DNA of 64,000 bases, from NCBI GenBank assembly GCA_963799395.1, contig CAWCWZ010000060.1, positions 27,326-91,325 of the forward strand, given 5' to 3'. Below are positions 55,052-64,000 of this stretch, piece after piece. Both the position numbers and the translations under genes were made by a program. The stretch's first letter is position 1, and each line of letters starts with the position of its first letter. The stretch is from Bog-752 sp963799395. Its GTDB lineage: Bacteria; Actinomycetota; Thermoleophilia; UBA2241. Under the pieces are notes generated by a model. The model ran no database searches. It worked only from the letters and a program-made list of their open reading frames with translations, and was not told the origin of the DNA.

Positions 55052-55531
55052 CTACGCCCGCTCGATGTCGATGATCTTGAGCCTGGTCTCGCCGCGCGGC
55101 GCGGTCACCGAGATGACCTCGCCCGGCTTGTGCCCCATGATGGCGTGGCCGACCGGCGACTCGTTGGAGAGCTTGTGATCGGTCGGGTCGGCTTCGGCCG
55201 AGCCGACGATCGAGTACTGCACGACGTCGCCGCGCGCCACGTCCTGGAGGGTGACCTTGGTGCCCACCCCGACGACGTCGGTCTTGACGTCGCTCGCGTC
55301 GATGACGATGGCCGAGCGCAGCTTCTCTTCGAGGGCGAAGATGCGCTGCTCGAGCATGGCCTGCTCGTTCTTGGCATCGTCGTATTCGGAGTTCTCGGTG
55401 ATGTCGCCGAAGTAGCGCGCTTCCTTGATGCGATCGGCGACCTCCTCACGCTTCTTGGTCGAGAGGTACTCGATCTCGTCCTTCAGGCGCCGGTACCCCC
55501 CGGGGGTGAGGATGATCTCTCGTTCCGGCAC
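55052..55531 (-). CDS. greA: Transcription elongation factor GreA
   Basis: GreA enters the secondary channel of RNA polymerase and promotes cleavage of backtracked RNA. The 159-residue protein has the N-terminal coiled coil with ILTPGGYRRLKDEIEYL and ARYFGDITENSEYDDAKNEQAMLEQRI, the tip acids (D and E in GDITENSEYDDAK), and the C-terminal FKBP-like domain with TKVTLQDV and SNESPVGHAIMGHKPGEVISV. Complete. Start GTG 55531; stop TAG, 15 bases before lysS, so these two are likely co-transcribed. Confidence 0.97.
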   Translation of the reverse strand: MPEREIILTPGGYRRLKDEIEYLSTKKREEVADRIKEARYFGDITENSEYDDAKNEQAMLEQRIFALEEKLRSAIVIDASDVKTDVVGVGTKVTLQDVARGDVVQYSIVGSAEADPTDHKLSNESPVGHAIMGHKPGEVISVTAPRGETRLKIIDIERA

Positions 55532-55642
55532 GTCGACTTCCTTTCCTACGACGAAACGGGCCGCTGCCTGCGGGCCCGAACAAGAGAGGGATTATAGGGC
55601 TTTCGCGCCGGCGATGCCACCTCGAGTCGATCGGCGGCCGAC

Positions 55643-56650
55643 TCAGGCCCCCTCGGACCGCACGAGGCTCACGATCGTGGCGACGTCGGTCGCGGCCATG
55701 AGCCGCGCGGCCTGCGCGGCGTCGAACACGCCACTTCTGCGAAAGCGCGGCCAGAAGCGGCGCAGATAGCCGACCGCGCGCGGGCCGAGATCGGCCACGG
55801 CGTCGTCGACGAAGAGGGCGAGGGCGCGCCGCCGCTCGTCGAGCGGCGGCGCGCCCTCGCCCTCGAGCAGCTCGCCGAACACCCAGGGACGCCCGAGAGC
55901 GGCGCGCGCCACCATGACGGCGGCCACGCCGCCGTCGAGCAGCCGTTCGATCCGGCCGCGGTCGGGACGACCGTCGGGCCCGACCGCGCCGATGTCGCCC
56001 GAGGCGATCACCGGTACCGGCAGCTCGCGCGCCAGCGCCAGCGTGACGGCGTGGTCGGCGACGCCCCGGTAGAGCTGGGCGGCGGAGCGCGGATGGATGC
56101 AGATCGCGGCGGCGCCGGCGGCGACGAGGCGGGGAGCCAGCCGGCTCCCCGCCTCGTCGCCGGCCCGCACCCCGCTGCGGATCTTCACGGTCACCGGGGC
56201 CGCGCCGGCGACCGCCTCGACGACGGCCTCCACACAGGCTGCCGCCAGCTCCGGCGTGCCGAGCAGGGCCGCCCCCGCGCCGGTCTTCATCACCTTGCGC
56301 ACCGGGCAGGCCATGTTCAGGTCGACGAGGTCGGCGCCCGCGGCGAGACAGGCGCGAGCCGCCCGCGCCAGCGCCGCCGGCTCGGCGGCGAAGAGCTGAA
56401 AGCCGATCGGGCGCTCATCGGGTGCGCAGGCGAGATAGGCCAGGGTGTGGCGGTTGTCGTGGACGATCCCCTGGGCGGCGATCATCTCGGTGAACACGAG
56501 GCCGGCCCCGAAGCGGCGCACGGACCGCCGAAAGGCGGGTCGGCTGATACCGGCCATGGGCGCCATGAACAGCCGCCGGTCGAGGCGCAGGACGCCGATC
56601 GAGAGCGGCTGCAGCAGCCTCTCGCGCAGGTCGTCCGTGGGTCCGTCCAT
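55643..56650 (-). CDS. dus: tRNA-dihydrouridine synthase (DusB family)
   Basis: A 335-residue FMN enzyme reducing uridines in the D-loop of tRNA with NADPH. It shows FMAPMAGISRPAFRRSVRRFGAG, FTEMI, QLFAAEPAALARAA, VDLNMACPVRKVMKTGAGAALL (catalytic Cys in NMACP), VTVKIRSGV, ICIHPRSAAQLYRGVAD and PVIASGDIG. All are typical of DusB-like proteins. The helical C-terminal domain is shorter than in E. coli. Start ATG 56650, 27 bp after coaX. It ends in TGA. Confidence 0.94.
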   Translation of the reverse strand: MDGPTDDLRERLLQPLSIGVLRLDRRLFMAPMAGISRPAFRRSVRRFGAGLVFTEMIAAQGIVHDNRHTLAYLACAPDERPIGFQLFAAEPAALARAARACLAAGADLVDLNMACPVRKVMKTGAGAALLGTPELAAACVEAVVEAVAGAAPVTVKIRSGVRAGDEAGSRLAPRLVAAGAAAICIHPRSAAQLYRGVADHAVTLALARELPVPVIASGDIGAVGPDGRPDRGRIERLLDGGVAAVMVARAALGRPWVFGELLEGEGAPPLDERRRALALFVDDAVADLGPRAVGYLRRFWPRFRRSGVFDAAQAARLMAATDVATIVSLVRSEGA

Positions 56651-56677
56651 ACCCGGGCCGAGCCGCCGGCGGCGGCG

Positions 56678-57451
56678 TCAGCGGGTCTGCTGGCGGCGCA
56701 GGATGAGCTCGATGCCGCGCAGCGTGAGTGACGGATCGACCGCCGAGATCGTGTGGCTGTGCGGCGCGATCAGCGCCGCGAGGCCGCCGGTAGCCACCAC
56801 CGGCGCGTCGGCGCCAAGCTCGGCGCGGATGGCTTCGGCGATGCCATCGACCTGGCCGGCGAAGCCGTAGACGGCGCCGGACTGCATGGCTTCGGTCGTG
56901 TCGCGGCCGATGGCGCGGCCGGGCTCGCTCACGTCGACCTTCGTGAGCCGGGCGGCGCGCGTCGTAAGGGCCTCCATCGAGACCTCGACGCCGGGCGCGA
57001 TCGAGCCTCCGACGTAGTCGCCGCCGGCGTTCACGACGTCGAAGTTGGTCGACGTGCCGAAGTCGACCACGATCACCGGCGCCCCGTAGCTCTCGAGGCC
57101 GGCCACCGCGTTGGCGATACGGTCGGCGCCGACCTCGGCCGGGTTCTTGAGCAGGATGCGCATGCCGGTGCGCACGCCGGGGCCCAGCACGAACGGCGTG
57201 AGCCCAAGGTGCTTCTGGCTCATTGTCACCCACTGGGCCGTGAGGCGCGGCACCACCGAGGCCACGGCCACCTCGTCGACCGCATCTCTGAGGCGCTCGC
57301 CGAGCAGCGAGAAGAAGCCCTGCAGCAGGCCGGCCATCTCGTCGCTCGTGCGATGCCGGACGGTGGCGATGCGCCAGTCGGCAACGAGCGCCCCGCCGTC
57401 GGTCAGGCCGATGACGGTCTGCGTGTTGCCGACGTCGACCACGAGCAGCAT
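56678..57451 (-). CDS. coaX: Type III pantothenate kinase
   Basis: CoaX starts CoA synthesis by phosphorylating pantothenate. The 257-residue ASKHA-fold protein has MLLVVDVGNTQTVIGL (first phosphate loop, Asp), ASVVPRLTAQWV, GVRTGMRILLKNPAEVGADRIANAVAG, VVDFGTSTNFDVVNAGGDYVGGSIAPGVE (second loop), and VATGGLAALI. Full length and typical. It overlaps almost directly with nadC (stop to start gap of one base). Position near nadC/nadB and lysS matches other actinobacteria. Confidence 0.96.
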   Translation of the reverse strand: MLLVVDVGNTQTVIGLTDGGALVADWRIATVRHRTSDEMAGLLQGFFSLLGERLRDAVDEVAVASVVPRLTAQWVTMSQKHLGLTPFVLGPGVRTGMRILLKNPAEVGADRIANAVAGLESYGAPVIVVDFGTSTNFDVVNAGGDYVGGSIAPGVEVSMEALTTRAARLTKVDVSEPGRAIGRDTTEAMQSGAVYGFAGQVDGIAEAIRAELGADAPVVATGGLAALIAPHSHTISAVDPSLTLRGIELILRRQQTR

Positions 57452-57452
57452 C

Positions 57453-58301
57453 TCACTCCACCACCAGACTGAGGTCGACCCAGGGCGCCGCCGTCGTCAG
57501 GGCGCCCACCGAGATCACGTCGACGCCGGTCTCGGCGTAGGCGTGCACGCGCTCGAGCGTGACGCCGCCCGAGACCTCGAGCACGGCCCGGCCGGCGGCG
57601 CTCGCCACGGCCGCGCGCACGGCGGCGACGTCCATGTTGTCGAGCAGGATCACCGGTACGCCGGTGGCGAGCGCCTCGTCGAGCTGGGCCGGCGTGTCGA
57701 CTTCGACCTCGAGGAGATGGGCATGAGAGAGGCCGGCTCGCACGGCCGCCACGGCCGGGGTGAGGCCGCCGGCGGCGGCCACGTGGTTGTCCTTGATCAT
57801 GGCGCCGTCGAAGAGGCCGTAGCGATGCGGACTGCCGCCGCCGTCGACGATGGCCTGCTTTTCGAGGACGCGCAGCCCGGGAGTGGTCTTGCGCGTGCCA
57901 GCGATCACGGCCGTCGTGCCGACCGTTTCGGCCACATAGCGTGCCGTGAGCGTGGCGACGCCGGACAGGCGGGCCAGGAAGTTGAGCCCGGTGCGCTCGA
58001 GCGCCAGGATGCTCGACTGCCGGCCGGCCAGCGTGGCCAGCGCGGCGCCGGCTGAGAAGCGGTCGCCGGCGTCGAGCGCGAAGGCGACCTCCAGATCGGG
58101 GTCGACCAGGCGGGCGGCTTCGAGGAACGGCGCGACACCTGACAGGACGCCGACGGCGCGCGCCTCGACTCGCGCCCGTCCGGGCTCGGTGAAGACGCGG
58201 CCCGCCAGATCGCCCGAGCCGGCGAGGTCTTCGGCCAGGGCGCGGCGGGCCGCCGCGCGGGCTGCCGCGCGCAGCGCCGTGTCGCTCAGGCCGGCGGTCA
58301 C
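57453..58301 (-). CDS. nadC: Nicotinate-nucleotide pyrophosphorylase (quinolinate phosphoribosyltransferase)
   Basis: NadC converts quinolinate and PRPP to nicotinate mononucleotide. The 282-residue protein has ALAEDLAGSGDLAG at the start, LNFLARLSGVATLTARYV, IAGTRKTTPGLRVLEKQAIVDGGGSPHRYGLFDGAMIKDNH, LLEVEVDTPAQLDEAL, ILLDNM and LEVSGGVTLERV. All active-site arginines, lysines and acidic residues are in place. The GTG start at 58301 overlaps the nadB stop (GTGA), so nadB-nadC are coupled. Confidence 0.96.
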   Translation of the reverse strand: MTAGLSDTALRAAARAAARRALAEDLAGSGDLAGRVFTEPGRARVEARAVGVLSGVAPFLEAARLVDPDLEVAFALDAGDRFSAGAALATLAGRQSSILALERTGLNFLARLSGVATLTARYVAETVGTTAVIAGTRKTTPGLRVLEKQAIVDGGGSPHRYGLFDGAMIKDNHVAAAGGLTPAVAAVRAGLSHAHLLEVEVDTPAQLDEALATGVPVILLDNMDVAAVRAAVASAAGRAVLEVSGGVTLERVHAYAETGVDVISVGALTTAAPWVDLSLVVE

Positions 58302-59933
58302 GAGCGTCCCTCGGGCGTCGGCGGCCCGGGCAGGCGCAGAGTGATGTGCCGCTGCCAGTGGTAGTCGTCGCGGGCGCGATGGTCGTCGCGCACGTGCACC
58401 CCGCGCGTCTCTTCGCGCAGCAGCGCGCACTTCGTGATCTGCGTTGCCAGGGTCAGGATGTTCAGGAGCTCGAACTCGGGCGGTCCGGCCTCGCTGAGAC
58501 GCAGCGCCGAATTGGTGGCGCGCAGCCGCTCGAGGGCCGAGACGAGGCCGTCCTCGGTGCGCAGCCAGCCGACCTTCTCGGACATGAACCCGGTCACCGC
58601 CCGGCGTACGGCGGCGATGTCGCTGGTCTGCGACGTCGGCCCCGAGGGCGCCGGCAGCTCGAACTGCAGGCGACGCACGTCTTCGCCGAGCCTGCCGATG
58701 TAGCGGTCGAGGTGGCGCACGACGCGATCGCCGAAGACGAGGCCCTCGAGCAGCGAGTTCGAGGCGAGGCGATTGGCGCCGTGCACGCCGGTGCTGGCGA
58801 CCTCGCCGGCGGCGTACAGGCCGGGCACGGTGGTGCGGCCCCACACGTCGGTGACCACGCCGCCGATGAAGTAGTGCGCCACGGGCGCCACCGGGATCAG
58901 GTCGCGGCTCAGGTCGAGGTCGTGTTCGGCGAGCAGGGCCGTCACCCGAGGAAAGCGCTCGCGCAGCATGTCGGCGTCGAGGCCGGTCGCGTCGAGATAG
59001 ACGTGCGACGAGCCCTCGGCGCGCATCTCGCCGAGCATGCCGCGCACGACGACGTCGCGCGCCGCGAGCTCGGCCTTGGGGTCGACCGTGACCATGAAGC
59101 GGTGGCCGGCGGCGTTACGTAACACGGCGCCCTCGCCGCGTAGCGCCTCGGTGATCAGCGGCGTCGGCGAACCACCGGCGGCCAGACCGGTCGGGTGGAA
59201 CTGGACGAACTCGAGGTCGCGGATGGCGGCGCCGGCGCGGTAGGCCATGGCCACGCCGTCGCCGGTGGCGACCTCGGGATTGGTCGTGCGCGCGTAGACC
59301 TGCCCCGCCCCGCCCGTGGCGAGGATGGTGACCATCGCCAGGTTCAGCGTGTACTCGCCGTCGGCCAGGTTGAGCGACAGGGCGCCGATGCAGCGGCCGC
59401 CGATGGTGAGCAGATCGATGACGAACTCGTCCTCGTAGAGCTGCACGCGGCTGCCCACGCGGGCGGCCTCGGACAACGTGCTCGAGACCTCGCGGCCGGT
59501 CGCGTCGCCGCCGGCGTGCAGCACGCGGCGGACCGAGTGCGCGCCCTCCCGGCCGAGCACGATCTCGCCGTCCTGCCGGTCGAAGCGGGGACAGATCTCG
59601 ATCAGCTCCCGGACCCGGTCGGGGCCCTCGTTGACGAGCACGCGGACGGCGTCGGGGTCGCACAGCCCCGCGCCGGCATCGACGGTGTCCTGGAAGTGCA
59701 GCTCGGGCGAGTCGGATTCACCCAGGGCCGCGGCGATGCCGCCTTGGGCGAGGAAGGTGGTCGTGTCGTTCAGGCTGGCCTTGGTCAGCAGGCCGACGCG
59801 CCAGCGGCGGGCGGCGGCGATCGCGGCCGTCAGGCCGGCTATGCCGCCGCCGAGGACAAGGACGTCGAACTGGCGGCGCAGCAGCGGCCGCGAAGGCAGG
59901 CTGGCGATGTAGGGGCGCGGCACGACCGTCACC
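58298..59933 (-). CDS. nadB: L-aspartate oxidase
   Basis: NadB oxidises L-aspartate to iminoaspartate for quinolinate, reducing fumarate or other acceptors in anaerobes. The protein of about 545 residues has DVLVLGGGIAGLTAAIAAA (FAD), ASLNDTTTFLAQGGIAAAL, EGAHSVRRVLHAGGDATGREV, ILATGGAGQVYARTTNP, FVQFHPTGLA, HYFIGGVVTDVWGRTTVPGLYAAGEVASTGVHGANRLASNSLLEGLVFG. All fit the family. Two GTG starts are possible (59933, 59924); the open frame upstream has no similarity. nadA is not in the window. Confidence 0.94.
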
Positions 59934-59994
59934 TGGCGGCCGGTCGGCCCGGCCGCACCGTGGTCGGGTCGGGGGTGAGGTCGATGGTCGTCGA

Positions 59995-60522
59995 TCAGTC
60001 CTCCGCGACGTACAACGTGACGGCCTGGCTTGCGGCGCGCTCGGCGGCGAGCCGGGCCACGTCGACCCGCGGCATGCCGCGCGCGAGCGACCAGAGCTCG
60101 GCGAGCGGCACGAGCACGAAGGCCCGTTGCCACAGCCGCGGGTGCGGCAGCGTCAGCTCGGGCTCGGCGCTTTCCACACCTTCGAAGAGGAGTATATCGA
60201 CATCGAGGGTGCGCGGACCAAACCGCACGTCGCGAACACGGCCGGCGGTGTCCTCGATGCGCTGCGCGGCGGCCAGCAACTGGGGTGGCGAGAGGGCCGT
60301 CTCGAGGCAGACCACCTGGTTCAGGAACGCCGGCTGGTCGGGGAGGTCCTGGGGCTCGGTCTCGTAGACGCGCGAGCTCGCCACGACCGTCGTGCCCGGT
60401 AAGGCGGCGAGCGCGGTGAGGGCGGCGCGCAGCGCCGCCGCGCGCTCGCCGAGGTTCGCGCCGAGCGACACGAACGCCCGCCGCGCCGCCCGCCCCGCAT
60501 CCGCTCCCCGCATCGCGCTCAT
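59995..60522 (-). CDS. folK: 2-amino-4-hydroxy-6-hydroxymethyldihydropteridine pyrophosphokinase
   Basis: FolK transfers pyrophosphate to the pterin in folate synthesis. The 175-residue protein has AFVSLGANLGERAAALRAALTALAAL, SSRVYETEPQDLPDQPAFLNQVV, IEDTAGRVRDVRFGPRTLDVDILLFEG (metal-binding D-x-D) and LTLPHPRLWQRAFVLVPLAEL. All are family hallmarks. Start ATG 60522, 34 bases after folB, within a folE-folP-folB-folK operon. Confidence 0.95.
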   Translation of the reverse strand: MSAMRGADAGRAARRAFVSLGANLGERAAALRAALTALAALPGTTVVASSRVYETEPQDLPDQPAFLNQVVCLETALSPPQLLAAAQRIEDTAGRVRDVRFGPRTLDVDILLFEGVESAEPELTLPHPRLWQRAFVLVPLAELWSLARGMPRVDVARLAAERAASQAVTLYVAED

Positions 60523-60556
60523 CGCCGGGTCAGCGCGTCGCCGCGCGGCGCGGCGC

Positions 60557-60931
60557 TCATCGCCGGTAGGTCACCTCGGCGCCGGCGGTCGCCGCCGGCG
60601 CACCGACCGGCGGCGCCTGCTTGCGCACCAGGACGTGCAGCTCGGCCAGCTCGTGCGCGGCCCAGAGCCGGTCGGCGATCTCGGTCGCGAGGCGCTCGAG
60701 GAGCCGGTAGGGCCGTTCGGCGGCCGTCGCCACGGCGACGGCCGCCACGAGGCCGTAGTCGATGGTGCCCGCGAGGTCATCGTCGCCGTAGTCCGACACG
60801 GAGAGCGGCGTGAGCCGCACGTCGAGGAGCAATGTCTGCGCCTCGCGCCGCTCTTCGCCGGTCACCCCGCAATGACACGGCGCCTCGAGAGCCGAGAGCG
60901 AGATCTCGAGCGACCGCCGGGGCTCGCTCAC
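60557..60931 (-). CDS. folB: Dihydroneopterin aldolase
   Basis: FolB splits 7,8-dihydroneopterin to hydroxymethyl-dihydropterin. The 124-residue protein has LEISLSALEAPCHCGVTGEERREAQTLLLDV (conserved Glu), DDLAGTIDYGLVAAVAVATAAERPYRLLERLATEIADRL (conserved Tyr region) and VLVRKQAPPVGAP (conserved Lys). The usual GxxxxH tyrosine/glycine motif is altered to HCGVTGEE, within family variation. The GTG start at 60931 overlaps the folP stop (GTGA). Confidence 0.9.
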   Translation of the reverse strand: MSEPRRSLEISLSALEAPCHCGVTGEERREAQTLLLDVRLTPLSVSDYGDDDLAGTIDYGLVAAVAVATAAERPYRLLERLATEIADRLWAAHELAELHVLVRKQAPPVGAPAATAGAEVTYRR

Positions 60932-61830
60932 AGTGGCCTTCGTCCGCTCGCGCCGGCGCCGGCGCCGGTCTCGTCGCGGCCGGCGGTCCCGGCAGTCGGC
61001 GCGTCGCCGGCGTCGAGAATCGCCTGCGTCACGCGCAGGGCCTCGAGATTGGCGCGCACGTCGTGGACCCGGATCACCGCCGCGCCCGCGGCGACCCCGA
61101 GCACGGTCGTGGCGACGGTGCCGTAGGCGCGCTCGAGCGGCGCGGCGCCCAGCAGGGCGCCGATGAACCTCTTGCGCGACGCGCCGAGCACCACCGGCCG
61201 GCCCAGCGCGGCGATACGGTCGAGGTGGCGCAGGAGCAGCAGGTTGTGGTCGAGCGTCTTGCCGAAACCGATGCCGGGGTCGAGCAGCACCTGCTCTTCG
61301 CGCACGCCGGCGGCAAGGGCGTCGGTCAGGCGCCGCTCGAGAAAGGCGATCACCTCGCCGACCACGTCGTCGTAGCGCGGGTCCTCCTGCATGGTCCGGG
61401 GCTCGCCGAGCATGTGCATGAGGCATACCGGACAGCCGCGCTCGGCGACGAGTGCGGCCATGGCGGGGTCGCCGCGCAAGGCCGTGACGTCGTTCACGAG
61501 GCCGGCGCCGGCGTCGAGCGCGGCCCGCGCCACCGCCGCCTTGGTCGTGTCGATCGAGATGAGGGCCTGCGACGCGGCGGCGAGGCCTTCTATCGCCGGC
61601 ACCACCCGCGCGAGCTCGTCGCCGACCGCCACCGCCTCGGACCCGGGACGGGTCGATTCGCCGCCGACGTCGATGATCGCCGCCCCCTCGGCGGCGAGCA
61701 GCAGGCCGCGAGCCACGGCCGACTCGGTGTCGGCGTACAGACCGCCGTCCGAGAACGAGTCGGGCGTGACGTTCACGATGCCCATGACGCAGGGCAGGGT
61801 CACCGGCAGACTGGTGGGCGGGAAGCGCAA
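60928..61830 (-). CDS. folP: Dihydropteroate synthase
   Basis: FolP condenses the pterin diphosphate with p-aminobenzoate; it is the sulfonamide target. The TIM barrel shows MGIVNVTPDSFSDGG, AAIIDVGGESTRPGSEAV, LISIDTTKAAVARAALDAGAGLVNDVTAL, CLMHMLGEPRTMQEDPRYDDVV, LLDPGIGFGKTLDHNLLLLRHL and VVLGASRKRFIGALLG. All complete. The start is uncertain: TTG 61830 or GTG 61803 give the normal length, since no ATG precedes MGIVN. The C-terminus has a Gly/Ala-rich tail. Confidence 0.95.
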   Translation of the reverse strand: MRFPPTSLPVTLPCVMGIVNVTPDSFSDGGLYADTESAVARGLLLAAEGAAIIDVGGESTRPGSEAVAVGDELARVVPAIEGLAAASQALISIDTTKAAVARAALDAGAGLVNDVTALRGDPAMAALVAERGCPVCLMHMLGEPRTMQEDPRYDDVVGEVIAFLERRLTDALAAGVREEQVLLDPGIGFGKTLDHNLLLLRHLDRIAALGRPVVLGASRKRFIGALLGAAPLERAYGTVATTVLGVAAGAAVIRVHDVRANLEALRVTQAILDAGDAPTAGTAGRDETGAGAGASGRRPL

Positions 61831-61853
61831 GGCGAGCGGAGCGCCGGGCCGCC

Positions 61854-62420
61854 CTAACGGGGGGCGTTGATGAGCGCCAGGACCTCGGCGCGGGTGGCGT
61901 CGTTGGATTCGACGATGCCGCGCACCGCGCTCGTCACCGTCTTGGTCCCCTGGCTGCGCACGCCCCGCATGGACATGCAGAGGTGCTCGGCCTCGATCAG
62001 GACGAGAGCGCCCAGGGGATGCAGGGTGTCGACGATGGTGTCCGCGAGCTGACTCGTGATGCGCTCCTGGAGCTGGGGCCGGGCGGCGATCGTGCGCACC
62101 ACGCGGGCCAGCTTGGAGAGGCCGGCGATGTGGCCGCTCGAACTCGGGATGTAGGCGACGTGGGCCGTGCCCACGAACGGCAGCAGATGGTGCTCGCACA
62201 CCGAGTAGAAGGCGATGTCGCGCACCAGGACCATCTCGTGATGATGGTCCTCCTCCATGGGCACGAGGAGCTCGCGGGGATCGGCTTCGAGGCCGAAGTA
62301 GATGTCGTCCCACATGTCGGCGACCCGGCGGGGCGTGTCGCGCAGGCCGGGTCGCTCGGGATCTTCGCCGATGCCCTCGAGGTAGAGGCGCACCGCCTGT
62401 TCTATCTTTGCCTTGTCCAT
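61854..62420 (-). CDS. folE: GTP cyclohydrolase I
   Basis: FolE makes dihydroneopterin triphosphate, the first folate step. The 188-residue protein has GIGEDPERPGLRDTPRRVADMW, DIAFYSVCEHHLLPFVGTAHVAYIPS (zinc Cys and His), IAGLSKLARVVRTIAARPQLQERIT, and EAEHLCMSMRGVRSQGTKTVTSAVRG with the second zinc Cys. Complete. It starts at ATG 62420, 29 bases after the ftsH stop, and leads the folE-folP-folB-folK series. It ends in TAG. Confidence 0.97.
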   Translation of the reverse strand: MDKAKIEQAVRLYLEGIGEDPERPGLRDTPRRVADMWDDIYFGLEADPRELLVPMEEDHHHEMVLVRDIAFYSVCEHHLLPFVGTAHVAYIPSSSGHIAGLSKLARVVRTIAARPQLQERITSQLADTIVDTLHPLGALVLIEAEHLCMSMRGVRSQGTKTVTSAVRGIVESNDATRAEVLALINAPR

Positions 62421-62449
62421 CGGGCCGGCCGGGGCTCGCTCGACGAGAC

Positions 62450-64000
<1,551 letters not shown>

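Overview
The window reads as chromosomal DNA from a high-GC, anaerobic actinobacterium, probably from a metagenome-derived assembly. The lineage call rests on gene order at 46.4-64 kb. The run ispF-ispD-(PIN/TRAM)-carD-radA-clpC-lysS-greA-dus-coaX-nadC-nadB-folK-folB-folP-folE-ftsH matches the conserved actinobacterial block known from Mycobacterium, without disA, lsr2 or panCD. The anaerobic call rests on an aldehyde:ferredoxin oxidoreductase (AOR) with its ferredoxin, a NuoE/NuoF diaphorase pair, formate-tetrahydrofolate (THF) ligase with FolD and a separate methenyl-THF cyclohydrolase, and a possible Re-citrate synthase route.

The main finding is a pyrrolysine (Pyl) cassette in the first 5 kb, all on the minus strand: nitroreductase-like gene, pylB, pylC, pylD, a GYD-domain gene, then a canonical amber-decoding tRNA-Pyl (anticodon CUA) at 471-543. 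The tRNA has all the hallmarks: one base between acceptor and D stem, 5-nt D-loop, 6-bp anticodon stem, 3-nt variable loop, and no TTC in the T-loop. No pylS and no methylamine methyltransferase gene lie in the window. UAG nevertheless ends about 19 of the roughly 60 genes here, so amber decoding must coexist with amber termination. The tetrahydrofolate genes at 25.4-28.9 kb could oxidise methyl groups released by Pyl-dependent methyltransferases encoded elsewhere; this is inference.

Layout. 0-5 kb: serine hydrolase fragment and Pyl cassette. 5.2-7.6 kb: ferredoxin and AOR. 7.8-12.8 kb: DUF3467 protein, then a homocitrate/Re-citrate synthase, aconitase-like large subunit, cyclophilin, aconitase-like small subunit and ICDH-like dehydrogenase. 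12.9-16.5 kb: gatCAB and a cold-shock gene. 16.9-22.5 kb: class III aminotransferase, nucleotidyltransferase-like protein, metallophosphoesterase, amino-acid permease and Lrp regulator. 22.7-30.3 kb: NuoF/NuoE, FolD/FchA/Fhs and LarC. 30.4-34.3 kb: three glycosyltransferases, two for trehalose. 34.5-46.4 kb: ImmA-like and M23 peptidases, tRNA-Gly, M55 and M42 peptidases, BlaI-type regulator, ArgS, RlmH, V4R-GGDEF protein, 5-formyl-THF cycloligase, Ddl, FMN reductase and TatA. 46.4-64 kb: the actinobacterial housekeeping block.

Data quality matters. Single-base frameshifts interrupt nitroreductase, pylB, pylC, pylD, ferredoxin, AOR, larC, one glycosyltransferase, radA, ftsH and perhaps ispDF. 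Overall gene lengths stay family-like and the essential genes ftsH and radA are hit, so consensus errors are more likely than gene decay. They concentrate at 1-7.6 kb and 62.5-64 kb. None of the breaks examined is an in-frame amber codon.
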